From Betaproteobacteria bacterium (GTDB lineage: Bacteria; Pseudomonadota; Gammaproteobacteria; Burkholderiales; Casimicrobiaceae): a stretch of DNA of 64,000 bases. Within the stretch, counting starts at the first letter, position 1, and every line of letters starts with the position of its first letter. Position numbers and translations under genes: made by a program. The notes under the pieces were generated by a model. The model saw only the letters and a program-made list of their open reading frames with translations, ran no database searches and was not told where the DNA came from. Below, in pieces: positions 49,161-57,004 of the stretch. The stretch lies in NCBI GenBank assembly GCA_013298145.1, contig JAAFJO010000005.1, positions 356,208 through 420,207 of the forward strand. The letters run 5' to 3'.

Positions 49161-50360
49161 TCACTTATCCGCGCCGCGTATCCAGCGAACCATCTGCTCG
49201 CACACTTCGCCGTCGCTAAGCAAATCCATGTGATTTCGCTCGAAGGCGATCCATGTGTTTGCTTCGGGAAACGCGAGTCGATGTTTGATCAGTCGGTGTT
49301 TTCCGAGCGCGCTGGCGACCGGAACCAGGCCGTCGCCGAGCAAGGCGTCGCGCAAATCCCGGGTTGATTTCCCGGTCGTTGCGGCGATGGCGAAACATTG
49401 AATATTGCTCGGTAGCGCCGTGGTGATGCGAGCGCTCGCATCGTTGCTCCAATCGCGTTCAAGCACATTCCCATAGCGCAAATCGGTGATGCCCGCGCTC
49501 CTAATTTTTCCGAGGCGCGCGAATGGCTTTGTGTAAGGCGTAGCCCCGAGCACGATGTCGATCCAACTTCCACCGCGTTCCAGCGGCGCGCCGTGATGCG
49601 GCGTTCCCAAGAAAAACACTTTGCTTACTTTGCGCTGCCACTTAGCGCTTGACTCACGTGCCTGTTCAATCGCGCTACGTGAAACAAGCCCGCCCATGCT
49701 GTGCGCCACGATGATGATTTCCTCAATGGGCGCCGGCCACGATTGAGAAAGCATTTCGAGGAGATTTGAGAGGGCAGCGCCGTTGATCGATGTGTGCTGT
49801 CCGGTGTTGTAGCGAACGTAGAGCGGCGTGAAGCCGCATGCCTTCTCAATCGCCGCGCCGTGATCATGCCCAGCCCGGAGCCATTGCCGATCATTCATGC
49901 AGAGCCCATGTACGAAGAGCGCAATTTTTCCGCTGACGTTTGGGCATTGCTTTGCGAGTGGCGCAGCAAAGTCAATCGGCTTCTGATTGAAACGAATCGA
50001 CATCGGAATGGCAAGCGCGTTCTCTGTTTTCACCAGATGATCGCCGAGCACACCATTGAGCGCAGAGATCGCCGCGTCGCGCTCAAACGAAGAGTCCTCC
50101 GACGTGTCGGCGCGTTGAAACAATGAAAGGGCTGCATCGATGCCGCCGCCCACCGCGCCAGTTACGCCGCGAACACTTTTGTAAACGAAGCCTGTGATAC
50201 CGGAAGTGCGGTCGGCACGTTGCCGATCAGCCATGCCAAATGGTGCTGCTATCTTTGCATGTAGGGCCTCGGCGAGATCGGTGATGCCGCGCGTTGCCTC
50301 AATAGCCAAACGGCTCGCGCCCTGCAGGTCGCTGACGCGCACATGTTTTGAAGGTTTCAT
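49161..50360 (-). CDS. Alpha/beta hydrolase (lipase/esterase-like, PGAP1-like architecture)
   Basis: 399 residues from ATG 50360; a longer frame (to 50480) would overlap dusA and is not preferred. No signal peptide is visible. The hydrolase core runs from KIALFVHGLCMNDRQW through the nucleophile elbow HSMGGLVSRSA (Ser221), then KVFFLGTPHHGAPLERGG and the C-terminal DGLVPVASALG, with His in RNHMDLLSDGEV: together a Ser-Asp-His triad. The N-terminal 150 residues are helical and may anchor the domain to a membrane surface or a partner. Substrate unknown. It diverges from dusA, with the starts 68 bp apart. Confidence 0.9.
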   Translation of the reverse strand: MKPSKHVRVSDLQGASRLAIEATRGITDLAEALHAKIAAPFGMADRQRADRTSGITGFVYKSVRGVTGAVGGGIDAALSLFQRADTSEDSSFERDAAISALNGVLGDHLVKTENALAIPMSIRFNQKPIDFAAPLAKQCPNVSGKIALFVHGLCMNDRQWLRAGHDHGAAIEKACGFTPLYVRYNTGQHTSINGAALSNLLEMLSQSWPAPIEEIIIVAHSMGGLVSRSAIEQARESSAKWQRKVSKVFFLGTPHHGAPLERGGSWIDIVLGATPYTKPFARLGKIRSAGITDLRYGNVLERDWSNDASARITTALPSNIQCFAIAATTGKSTRDLRDALLGDGLVPVASALGKHRLIKHRLAFPEANTWIAFERNHMDLLSDGEVCEQMVRWIRGADK

Positions 50361-50427
50361 GCGAACCGATTGTAGGAACGCGCAATAGAGCGAAGAGTCT
50401 TTTCTGGCGACCTGAGAAAATAGCGAA

Positions 50428-51597
50428 ATGTCTTCACCCAACCTCTCGCCGCGCGATTCTGCACACTGGCGCTTCACCACCGCACCGATGATGGAATGGA
50501 GTGATCGCCATTGCCGCGTGCTCTTTCGCTATCTCGCGCCGCATGCGCGCGTGTATACGGAGATGATCAACACCGGGCCGCTGAATTACGGCACAGAAGA
50601 GGTGATTCGCAATCATCTTCAGTTCAGCGAGATTGAACATCCGGTCGCCTTGCAGCTAGGCGGCAGTGAGCCCGCGCATCTGGCGGTCGCGGCGAAGATC
50701 GGTGCGGATTGGGGATATGACGAGATCAATTTGAACTGCGGATGCCCGAGCGAGCGTGTGCAGCGTGGATCGTTCGGCGCTTGTTTGATGGCAGAGCCGC
50801 AGCTCGTGGCGGATTGTGTGAAGGCGATGGTTGATGTGGTGCCGTCGTCCGTGCCGGTGACGGTGAAGCATCGGATTGGACTCGACTACAACGACAGCTA
50901 TGAATTCGTTCGCGATTTCGTGGGAACAGTGGCTGAGGCGGGGTGCGATGTCTTCATCGTGCATGCCCGTAATGCGGTACTGAAAGGTTTGTCGCCGAAA
51001 GAAAATCGCGAAGTGCCGCCGCTGCGCTATGACGTTGTCGCGCAGCTCGCCAAAGATTTTCCAGCGCTCACGTTTGTGTTGAATGGTGGGTTGACGACGG
51101 TGGTGCAGTGTGAGCGAGTGATTCCTCCCCCTTCAAGGGGGAGGGTAGGAGCGGGATGGGTTTCGATTGAAAACGGTGAGGAACCCCATCCCCACCCCCG
51201 CCCTCCCCTTGAAGGGGAGGGAGTACACGGCATCATGCTCGGCCGCGCGGCCTATCACGATAGCTACATTCTCGCGAAAGTGGAAACCGCGCTATACGGC
51301 ACACCTCTCATCACCCGCGAAGCCGTCGTGGAAAAAATGATCGTGTACGCGCGCGAACAAATTGCAACGACGCAAACGCATCGGCATCCCACGCGCGTGC
51401 GCGATATCGCGCGGCACATGCTGGGGCTCTTCGCTGGCGAGGTCGGCGGCAAAGCCTGGCGGCGAATGCTCTCGGATCCGAAATTGCTCAATGAAAACGA
51501 TCCCGACCTGCTGCGCCGCGCAATGCCTTATCAATCAGTCGGGAAAGAGGAGTTCAGCGATCACCGCCAGCCGCTACTCGATGCGATGACCGGGTGA
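50428..51597 (+). CDS. dusA: tRNA-dihydrouridine synthase A with an in-frame palindromic insert
   Basis: 389 residues, longer than usual for DusA because of an insert of about 35 residues. The FMN TIM barrel has APMMEWSDRHCR and YTEMINTGPLNYG near the N-terminus, ELNCGCPSERVQ-type NLNCGCPSERVQ with the active-site cysteine (Cys106), VKHRIGLDY, VHARNAVLKGLSPKENREVPPL, and GIMLGRAAYHDSYIL (in parts). It reduces a uridine in the tRNA D loop. The insert (VIPPPSRGRVGAG to PLEGEGVH), between NGGLTTVVQCER and GIMLGRAA, is encoded by two inverted GC-rich arms at 51124-51222. Confidence 0.95.
   Translation: MSSPNLSPRDSAHWRFTTAPMMEWSDRHCRVLFRYLAPHARVYTEMINTGPLNYGTEEVIRNHLQFSEIEHPVALQLGGSEPAHLAVAAKIGADWGYDEINLNCGCPSERVQRGSFGACLMAEPQLVADCVKAMVDVVPSSVPVTVKHRIGLDYNDSYEFVRDFVGTVAEAGCDVFIVHARNAVLKGLSPKENREVPPLRYDVVAQLAKDFPALTFVLNGGLTTVVQCERVIPPPSRGRVGAGWVSIENGEEPHPHPRPPLEGEGVHGIMLGRAAYHDSYILAKVETALYGTPLITREAVVEKMIVYAREQIATTQTHRHPTRVRDIARHMLGLFAGEVGGKAWRRMLSDPKLLNENDPDLLRRAMPYQSVGKEEFSDHRQPLLDAMTG
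51124..51222. repeat. Inverted pair of GC-rich palindromic repeats inside dusA
   Basis: The left arm (about 51124-51163) contains CCCCCTTCAAGGGGGAGGG, and the right arm (about 51183-51222) is its inverted counterpart with CCCTCCCCTTGAAGGGGAGGG trimmed to 20 bases or fewer here: CCCCTTGAAGGGGAGGG. Both arms carry the same GGGATGGG/CCCCATCCC side sequence. The whole block is in frame and encodes a Pro/Gly-rich loop. Confidence 0.85.
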
Positions 51598-51808
51598 GCG
51601 CACGAATCTTTTGTATTGATGTGGCCCCATGCGTATATGTCCTGCTGTCGGCTGTTTGCTGAGACGCTGCCCTCAATCTCATTGCAGCCCCGATAATGGC
51701 CGCGTGCTGATCACGCATAGCGACACCTTCGCTCATGACACACCGACATGATCTACTCGGCGTCAGCCCACTCGCCGAACGTCCCGAATCGCCAGGCATT
51801 TTGCATTC

Positions 51809-52510
51809 ATGAACACATCGTCACAACGCATCCTGAACACGTTTCTTGCCGGTCTGCTTGCCGTACTGCCGCTGGTGGCAACGCTCTTACTGATCGGCTG
51901 GTTCGCCCAGTTTCTGCATCATTACCTGGGGCCTGGGAGCTGGTTCGGCGATCTGCTCTCGGTTTTCGGCTTCGGCCTTGTAGATTCCGAGCGAGTGTCT
52001 TATCTCATCGGTCTCGGCATCACCATTGTTGCGATATTCGTCCTCGGCGTGCTGGTGCGAACGGGGCTCGCGCGCGCTGGGCAAGCTGCTGTGACGGCGT
52101 TAGTGAAGCGGATTCCGATCGTGCGAAACGTGTACGACGTGGTGACATCGCTTGTAGACCTCGTTGCACAAAAGGACAACGACAAGCTCAAATCGATGAG
52201 TGCGGTGTGGCTTCACTTCGGGGGGGTGGGCGGATCGGCCGTGCTCGGGCTGCTTTCTACGAAAGAGCCCGTTCGCATCGGCGAGCTGTCGTATCTTGCG
52301 GTTCTCGTTCCCACCGCACCCGTGCCCATCGGTGGCGGCTTGCTCTACGTGCCGGAGAGTTGGGTGGTTCCTGCGGATATCGGCATGGAAGCGGTGACCA
52401 GCATCTATGTTTCGATGGGCGTGACTTCGGCTCAGTACCTTCCCGTGGCTCGAAGCGTTGCGGGTGCAGCGAGCCCTGTCGTCGTGAAAAACGGTGGGGC
52501 TTCGGCGTAG
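51809..52510 (+). CDS. DUF502 membrane protein
   Basis: 233 residues, two N-terminal membrane helices (LNTFLAGLLAVLPLVATLLLIGWF; VSYLIGLGITIVAIFVLGVLV). The DUF502 domain continues with RIPIVRNVYDVVTSL, LKSMSAVWLHFGGVGG and PTAPVPIGGGLLYVPESWVVPADIGMEAV (in parts). The family is widespread in bacteria and plants (related to COV1-like proteins) with no fixed function. A longer upstream frame (51748) exists but the family start matches 51809. It converges on the Bug gene at 52706 across an AT-rich stretch. Confidence 0.9.
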   Translation: MNTSSQRILNTFLAGLLAVLPLVATLLLIGWFAQFLHHYLGPGSWFGDLLSVFGFGLVDSERVSYLIGLGITIVAIFVLGVLVRTGLARAGQAAVTALVKRIPIVRNVYDVVTSLVDLVAQKDNDKLKSMSAVWLHFGGVGGSAVLGLLSTKEPVRIGELSYLAVLVPTAPVPIGGGLLYVPESWVVPADIGMEAVTSIYVSMGVTSAQYLPVARSVAGAASPVVVKNGGASA

Positions 52511-52705
52511 GGGGGCTGCGCCATTAACCTGCGCGGAGTCAGCGCCGACGCGCTACTCGTTTCCTTGGAATGAAATTAGCGCGCTAGCCCAAATGAAATC
52601 AAGGCTAGCTGCCGATAATCGTTCATAAAAATATCAAAGTAAAAAGCTCACTCGCCCTGTTGTTATCAGGGCTAGCGTAAGAAAGCTGTCAAGCGTCACT
52701 ACGCT
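52511..52705. other. AT-rich convergent intergenic stretch with repeated GGCTAGC words
   Basis: About 195 bp. Words GCGCTAGCCC (near 52582), AAGGCTAGCTG (near 52602) and CAGGGCTAGCG (near 52667) recur; ATAAAAATATCAAAGTAAAA separates them. No clean intrinsic terminator is seen. See the finding on recurring CTAG-containing islands. Confidence 0.4.
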
Positions 52706-53686
52706 TTAGTCGATCTTTAATCCAGTCTTCTTGACGATCCGCTCCCACGTTGCTTGTTCTCGCTTCACAAACGCTGCGAATTGCTCGGGTGTGCCACCGC
52801 CAGCGCGCGCATCGTCTTTCTGAAAGCGTGACGTGATCGCACTGGTTTTCAACGCTTGATCGGACGCCTTTGCCAGCTTGTCGATGATCGCTTTCGGCGT
52901 TTTCGCCGGTACCAAAATGCCGTACCACTGCGACGTTTCGAAATCCTTGAAGCCGCTCTCTGCAACTGTCGGCACATCGGGCAAGGTGGCCATACGATCA
53001 TGAGATCCAACGGCGAGTGCGCGCAGTTTGCCTGCCTTGATTTGGCCCATCAGCGCGGGCGCGCCAGTGAACGTTGTTTGCACACGACCGCCCAGCATGT
53101 CTTGCAACATTGGCCCAGTGCCTTTGTAGGGGACGTGCGTCAAATCGATGCCAGCCTCGGCCATGAAGTATTCCATCGCGAGATGGCCGGAAGAGCCATT
53201 GCCTGCAGAGCCGTAAACCATCGCGTCTTTCTTTGACTTTGCGAGCGCAACAAACTCTTTCAAATTCTTGACAGGCGTTTCAGGCGTGACGGCGATGATG
53301 CTTGGTACTCGCGCCAGCAAAATCACAGGCGCAAACTCTTTGTTGACGTCGTACGGATGTTTAGGCATCGCATAAGGGTTCACTGCCATCGTACCCACGT
53401 GACCCATGATGATCGTATGCCCATCGGGATCGGCCTTCATCACCTCTTGCATTGCAATGATGCCCGCGCCGCCCGGCTTGTTTTCAACGAACACTGTTTG
53501 ACCGAGGATCGTCGATAGCTCTTGCGCCACTGAGCGCGCGACGATTTCACTCGTGCCACCCGGCGCAAAGGGCACCACGAACCGAATCGATTTTGTGGGC
53601 CAAGCCTGGGCGTGAATTGACGCCGCAAGGCATGTCGCGCCAATGATTGCAGCGACGCGCGTAACTGTTTTTAGCAATGATTTCAT
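52706..53686 (-). CDS. Bug-family periplasmic solute-binding protein (TctC-like, second)
   Basis: 326 residues from ATG 53686 with a GGAGG ribosome site. Sec signal ends IHAQAWP; the mature N-terminus WPTKSIRFVVPFAPGGTSEIVAR is the Bug hallmark, then VFVENKPGGAGIIAM, MVYGSAGNGSSGHLAME and AIIDKLAKASDQAL (in parts). Ligand unknown and no TctAB permease adjacent. Last gene of a likely operon DUF1569-SDR-Bug; the SDR stop is 57 bp upstream. Confidence 0.94.
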   Translation of the reverse strand: MKSLLKTVTRVAAIIGATCLAASIHAQAWPTKSIRFVVPFAPGGTSEIVARSVAQELSTILGQTVFVENKPGGAGIIAMQEVMKADPDGHTIIMGHVGTMAVNPYAMPKHPYDVNKEFAPVILLARVPSIIAVTPETPVKNLKEFVALAKSKKDAMVYGSAGNGSSGHLAMEYFMAEAGIDLTHVPYKGTGPMLQDMLGGRVQTTFTGAPALMGQIKAGKLRALAVGSHDRMATLPDVPTVAESGFKDFETSQWYGILVPAKTPKAIIDKLAKASDQALKTSAITSRFQKDDARAGGGTPEQFAAFVKREQATWERIVKKTGLKID

Positions 53687-53743
53687 TCAGTCCTCCTTGT
53701 TCGATTTGTCACTAATTTCGCTCTGTTGTGCCGCATCGTAGCG

Positions 53744-54502
53744 CTAGAAGATGCCGCGATGCTGTCCGCCGTCAACGGGGATGTTTGCACCAGTTAACCA
53801 GCGCGCCGCATCGGAGGCCAAGAAGACAACTACGTTTGCGATCTCTTCTGGCCGTCCCAGCCGTTTGAACGGGATACCGCTTCGCACTGCTTCATACACG
53901 GGATCGTTAGCAAGTTTTCTCTGTTCCCACGTGCCGCCCGGAAATTCAACCGAGCCCGGCGACACGCAATTCACTCGAATGTTTTTCGGCGCAAGCGTAA
54001 GCGCCATCGATTTCGAATGCGAAATCATCGCGGCTTTCATCGCTGCGTAGGGAATCGCGCGCGTCGTGCCTTCCATGCCGCTGATCGATGAGATGTGAAT
54101 GATCGTGCCACCGCCGCGCGCGGCGATCCACGGCTTCACCTGTTGCGTTGCGCGCACCGCCGCCATCATGTCCACATCGAATCCGGCTTTCCAGCCCGCT
54201 TCGTCGTCGCTCATACCAAAGCCGGACGGGTTATTCACCAACACATCGACGCCACCGAGCGCCGCGTTGGCTTCGTCTAGAAAGTTCGCGAGCGCATGAG
54301 CATTGCCGACATCGCACGAGGCCGCAAACGCTGACACGCCTTTCGCGAGGATTTCATCGCGCGTGCGGGAAAGCGCATCCGCGCCGCGCGCGCAGATCGC
54401 CACGTTCGCGCCTTCATCCGCGAACGCGAGCGCCACCGCGCGCCCAATGCCGCGTGATCCGCCAGTGACGATCACATTCTTGTTTTTGAGTTGAAGATTC
54501 AT
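53744..54502 (-). CDS. Short-chain dehydrogenase/reductase (SDR, FabG-like)
   Basis: 252 residues, typical SDR. NAD(P)-binding motif TGGSRGIG near residue 13, the NNPSGFG variant of NNAG, catalytic Ser in HISSISG, Tyr152 and Lys156 in YAAMK, and C-terminal GRPEEIANVVVFLASDAARWLTG. It should oxidise or reduce a carbonyl; the substrate is unknown. The start is 5 bp after the DUF1569 stop on the same strand and the gene precedes the Bug receptor by 57 bp, suggesting a shared operon for uptake or turnover of one substrate (inferred). Confidence 0.95.
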   Translation of the reverse strand: MNLQLKNKNVIVTGGSRGIGRAVALAFADEGANVAICARGADALSRTRDEILAKGVSAFAASCDVGNAHALANFLDEANAALGGVDVLVNNPSGFGMSDDEAGWKAGFDVDMMAAVRATQQVKPWIAARGGGTIIHISSISGMEGTTRAIPYAAMKAAMISHSKSMALTLAPKNIRVNCVSPGSVEFPGGTWEQRKLANDPVYEAVRSGIPFKRLGRPEEIANVVVFLASDAARWLTGANIPVDGGQHRGIF

Positions 54503-54507
54503 AAAGT

Positions 54508-55029
54508 CTAGGCCGAGAATTCTGTGAGGTGATTGAACACATGCATCGCGTGTGCCGCCGCATATTGCGTCTTGTCGAGCGGGCCGTACGCGAAATGCGG
54601 CTTAAGTGCGCCCGCGTAAGTGTCAAAGGTTTTGAGCGAAGCGAGCAAGCGATCCAAGGCAGCATCAGTGTTTCCGTTCGTCGCCAGAACGGGGGCACCG
54701 GGAATCGGTTCCGTCAAGCCATGCGTCATCGCGCCCTTCGACTGAAACACCGCAAACGCAACCGCGCCCGCGGTCGACTGGAAGAGGGGCGACTTTGATT
54801 GCGGAAAGCCAATCATCGAATAGTCAATACTCTGCGCAAGATGCTCAAACACCTGCGCAGGCGTCCAGCCGCCAGTGTGCTTGATCGCAGCGCCTTTGAG
54901 TTTCGCGAGTTCACTCGCTGCGGACGCAATCGTCAGCGCGCGTGAGCCGCTAGGCAGCGCGAGCCAAGCGCCAGCTCCGATGGCGACGACGCCAGCGCCG
55001 AGGGTGGTGAGTGCGGTTCTTCGCTTCAT
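54508..55029 (-). CDS. DUF1569 (DinB-like) protein with exported N-terminus
   Basis: 173 residues. The first 30 residues (MKRRTALTTLGAGVVAIGAGAW, split here) form an RR-containing signal or anchor, Tat-like. The domain has AAIKHTGGWTPAQVFEHLAQS, DYSMIGFPQSKSPLFQSTAG and YAAAHAMHVFNHL at the end (parts). DUF1569 is a DinB/YfiT-like four-helix bundle with three potential metal-binding His; here His71-type VFEHLAQ, and HAMHVFNH near the C-terminus fit. Function unknown; export of this fold is somewhat unusual. First gene of the DUF1569-SDR-Bug operon. Confidence 0.85.
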   Translation of the reverse strand: MKRRTALTTLGAGVVAIGAGAWLALPSGSRALTIASAASELAKLKGAAIKHTGGWTPAQVFEHLAQSIDYSMIGFPQSKSPLFQSTAGAVAFAVFQSKGAMTHGLTEPIPGAPVLATNGNTDAALDRLLASLKTFDTYAGALKPHFAYGPLDKTQYAAAHAMHVFNHLTEFSA

Positions 55030-55064
55030 GATTTCACCTTACGAGTCTTGGTTCTTTCGGATTA

Positions 55065-55367
55065 CTACGCGGCAATCGCGCCATCCCAAGGACGAATTTC
55101 CTTCAATACATCTCGCAACTCGTACTTCGCATGGGCTGCGTCATGATCAAGTTGTAGGCCAATCCAAAAGCCATCCGATGTGCCAAAGAATTTCGACAAA
55201 CGTAAACCTGTATCCGCGGTGATTGAGCGTGTGCCAGACACAATCTCGCCGATACGCCGCTGCGACACACCAATTTCCTTGGCAAGGCGATACTGAGTGA
55301 TGCCCATGGGTTTGAGAAACTCTTCGAGAAGAATCTCGCCGGGTTTAGGGTAGGGAACTTTGCGCAT
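55065..55367 (-). CDS. higA: HigA-type antitoxin, XRE helix-turn-helix
   Basis: 100 residues. The HTH (about 20-55) reads MGITQYRLAKEIGVSQRRIGEIVSGTRSITADTGLRLSKFFG (in parts), the usual HigA fold. The N-terminus PYPKPGEILLEEFLKP is also typical. It should neutralise HigB and, with it, repress the operon by binding its operator at 55708-55722. It begins 48 bp after the toxin stop on the same strand. Confidence 0.94.
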   Translation of the reverse strand: MRKVPYPKPGEILLEEFLKPMGITQYRLAKEIGVSQRRIGEIVSGTRSITADTGLRLSKFFGTSDGFWIGLQLDHDAAHAKYELRDVLKEIRPWDGAIAA

Positions 55368-55415
55368 AAATATCTCCTCAGAGAACCGCTTTTCCCTGCG
55401 GCGTCGGGTAGCTCA

Positions 55416-55697
55416 TTAGTGGTAATCAACAATCTCGACGTCGCTCGGTCCGTCTGCTGTCCAAACAAAACACACACGCCATTGCTGATTCACGCGAATG
55501 CTGTGTTGGCCTTTGCGATTTCCCGCGAGTGCTTCGAGGTGATTGGCGGGCGGCACGCGCAAGTCGTTCAAATTCGCCGCACGATGAAGCATCGCCAGCT
55601 TCCTCATCGCCGAGGCTTCGATATTCGCGAATCGCTTCACGCGCGTCCCCGAAAACATCAAGGCTGTATCGCTGCACTTGAAGGATTGAGTCGCCAT
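55416..55697 (-). CDS. higB: HigB-type toxin (RelE/HigB-like mRNA interferase)
   Basis: 93 residues from ATG 55697. The fold is RelE/HigB-like: ALMFSGTRVKRFANIE, AMRKLAMLHRAANLNDLRVPPANHLEALAG, then the catalytic basic block NRKGQHSIRVNQQWRVCFVW (in parts) and ending VEIVDYH. It is a ribosome-associated ribonuclease cutting mRNA in its active form. Start is ATG 55697: the -10 box of the promoter lies only six bases upstream, so the message appears leaderless (see the promoter feature). The toxin-before-antitoxin order is the hallmark of higBA. Confidence 0.93.
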   Translation of the reverse strand: MATQSFKCSDTALMFSGTRVKRFANIEASAMRKLAMLHRAANLNDLRVPPANHLEALAGNRKGQHSIRVNQQWRVCFVWTADGPSDVEIVDYH

Positions 55698-55703
55698 TGT
55701 CAA

Positions 55704-55732
55704 ATAGTAACGCTAAGCGTTAGTAACGTCAA
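55704..55732 (-). promoter_or_regulatory. higBA promoter with operator palindrome in the spacer
   Basis: On the minus strand TTGACG (55732-55727) and TACTAT (55709-55704) are separated by exactly 17 bp. The perfect palindrome TAACGCTAAGCGTTA (55708-55722) fills most of the spacer, ideal for HigA repression. Only six bases separate the -10 box from the toxin ATG, so transcription should start at or within a base or two of the A of the ATG, giving a leaderless mRNA. Confidence 0.8.
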
Positions 55733-55741
55733 ACGACACGT

Positions 55742-56063
55742 TTTGCGATAAGCATACGGCGTGGCTCGAAGAGGTTCCGCCGAAACGGTTGCCCTGGGAG
55801 ATGCGCGAATGCCTTTGGGGAAGTCACAAGTCGGAACCCCTTCGGGTGTCCGACCTACCGCAGGTTACGGCGTGAACTAATATGGTTTGGCAGGATTCGT
55901 GCGGTGGATGCGCGCAGCGCTATCTACCGTAGCCGTATGCCGTCAACGTCGGATGTCTCTTCGTGAATCCGCCCTCCCGCGCTACGGGGTTTACACAAGC
56001 GGTTTCTCTCGTGGTCGTCGCAACGCGTGGGTACGGGGGGGGAGACGCCTACGGACCTACCCT
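55742..56063. other. Intergenic region with a REP-like hairpin
   Basis: Between the higBA promoter and the Sel1 gene. It contains a hairpin at 55830-55854 (arms GTCGGA/TCCGAC and ACCC/GGGT around CTTC), resembling the GTCGGACACCC repeats dispersed in proteobacteria. The rest has no gene I can support, although short frames run through. Confidence 0.45.
55830..55854. repeat. REP-like hairpin (GTCGG...CCGAC)
   Basis: Six-base outer stem GTCGGA/TCCGAC, four-base inner stem ACCC/GGGT, loop CTTC, one bulged G. No T-run follows on either strand, so a terminator is less likely than a dispersed repeat. Only one copy was noticed in this window. Confidence 0.55.
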
Positions 56064-56993
56064 CTATTCGAGTCGGAATTTGAAGGGAATCTGTACAAGC
56101 TGATCGGACAAGCTCGGGGGCAAAACGCAACTTTCGTTTCGCAGCGCAATATCGAAGAGTCGCATGGTTGCAAGAGTCAACCGCGGCTCGGTGATCTCGC
56201 CTAGCGCCATTCCGTCTACCCGTCCGCGCGAGTCAACGAAGAAATAAACATCACCAACGACTACGTCAACCTTTAGCTGCAACATCGCTTGACGAGGTGG
56301 CGCGGGTGGACGACATGCCAGCGGCAGAGCGCCCGCCATCACCGCAGTTGATGGCTTCACCGGATCTATAAGTGTCTGACGCAAACTATGAAAATCGGAA
56401 TGAATCCGCAGCTTCTGCATGTAAGTCAATCGTTGCTGCCAAAATCGATAGGCGCTCGCTCTTTCGCGATCAAAAAGTGTCTTGATCAACGAGTAGTCGC
56501 GATTACGATAGTTGGCGTGCGCAATCTCAAAATCGATCCAACGCAGTTGATGGATTCGGGCGAGTTCAACGTTTCTCTCTGTCAACTTCCCCTCGGCATA
56601 CGCTTGGCACAAGAGCAGCGAAGCGCTGCCAACCCCCTGTTTTTCAGCGAACCCAAGAAGGTCGATGCCGCGCTCTCGGTTCTTTTCCACTCCCTTTCCC
56701 TCGAGCAACATCCTGCCCAGCCAGTAAGCGAAAAATGGATTTCGAACCGAGTCTTGCGCTTCCGCCAGTTTGTAAGACGCGTAAAAGTCTCCATCGACGT
56801 AAAGCTTGGTTACCGTGCGTGCTTCGGCCCAGAGCGCATCGAGTGCTTCAAATGGCCCTTGAGGGGGCAACCCGGGCAGCTCATGCGCTGAAGTCTTGAT
56901 GTCAACGGTATTGCCAACGCTGCTCGAAACAGGGAAGGTTACAAGCGCTAGTGCCGCAAAGGCTAACGCAAGTTGCGCGATTGAGAGCTTCAC
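56064..56993 (-). CDS. Exported Sel1-repeat protein with TonB-like C-terminus
   Basis: 309 residues from GTG 56993, which opens a clean signal (KLSIAQLALAFAALALVTFP); the frame extends to a TTG at 57032 overlapping glyA. Residues about 85-150 contain Sel1-like helical repeats (FAYWLGRMLLEGKGVEKNRERGIDLLGFAEKQGVGSASLLLCQAYAEGKL, here in parts). The C-terminal 90 residues (LQLKVDVVVGDVYFFVDSRGRVDGMAL, LATMRLFDIALRN) resemble a TonB-type domain. A periplasmic scaffold is likely. It begins 12 bp after the glyA stop, so probably co-transcribed. Confidence 0.78.
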   Translation of the reverse strand: MKLSIAQLALAFAALALVTFPVSSSVGNTVDIKTSAHELPGLPPQGPFEALDALWAEARTVTKLYVDGDFYASYKLAEAQDSVRNPFFAYWLGRMLLEGKGVEKNRERGIDLLGFAEKQGVGSASLLLCQAYAEGKLTERNVELARIHQLRWIDFEIAHANYRNRDYSLIKTLFDRERASAYRFWQQRLTYMQKLRIHSDFHSLRQTLIDPVKPSTAVMAGALPLACRPPAPPRQAMLQLKVDVVVGDVYFFVDSRGRVDGMALGEITEPRLTLATMRLFDIALRNESCVLPPSLSDQLVQIPFKFRLE

Positions 56994-57004
56994 GGGCGGC
57001 TTGT

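Noticed and set aside
51748..52527. Alternative frame over the DUF502 gene
   Set aside because: The 51809 frame has two membrane helices and DUF502 motifs; the other is Arg/Cys-rich shadow sequence.
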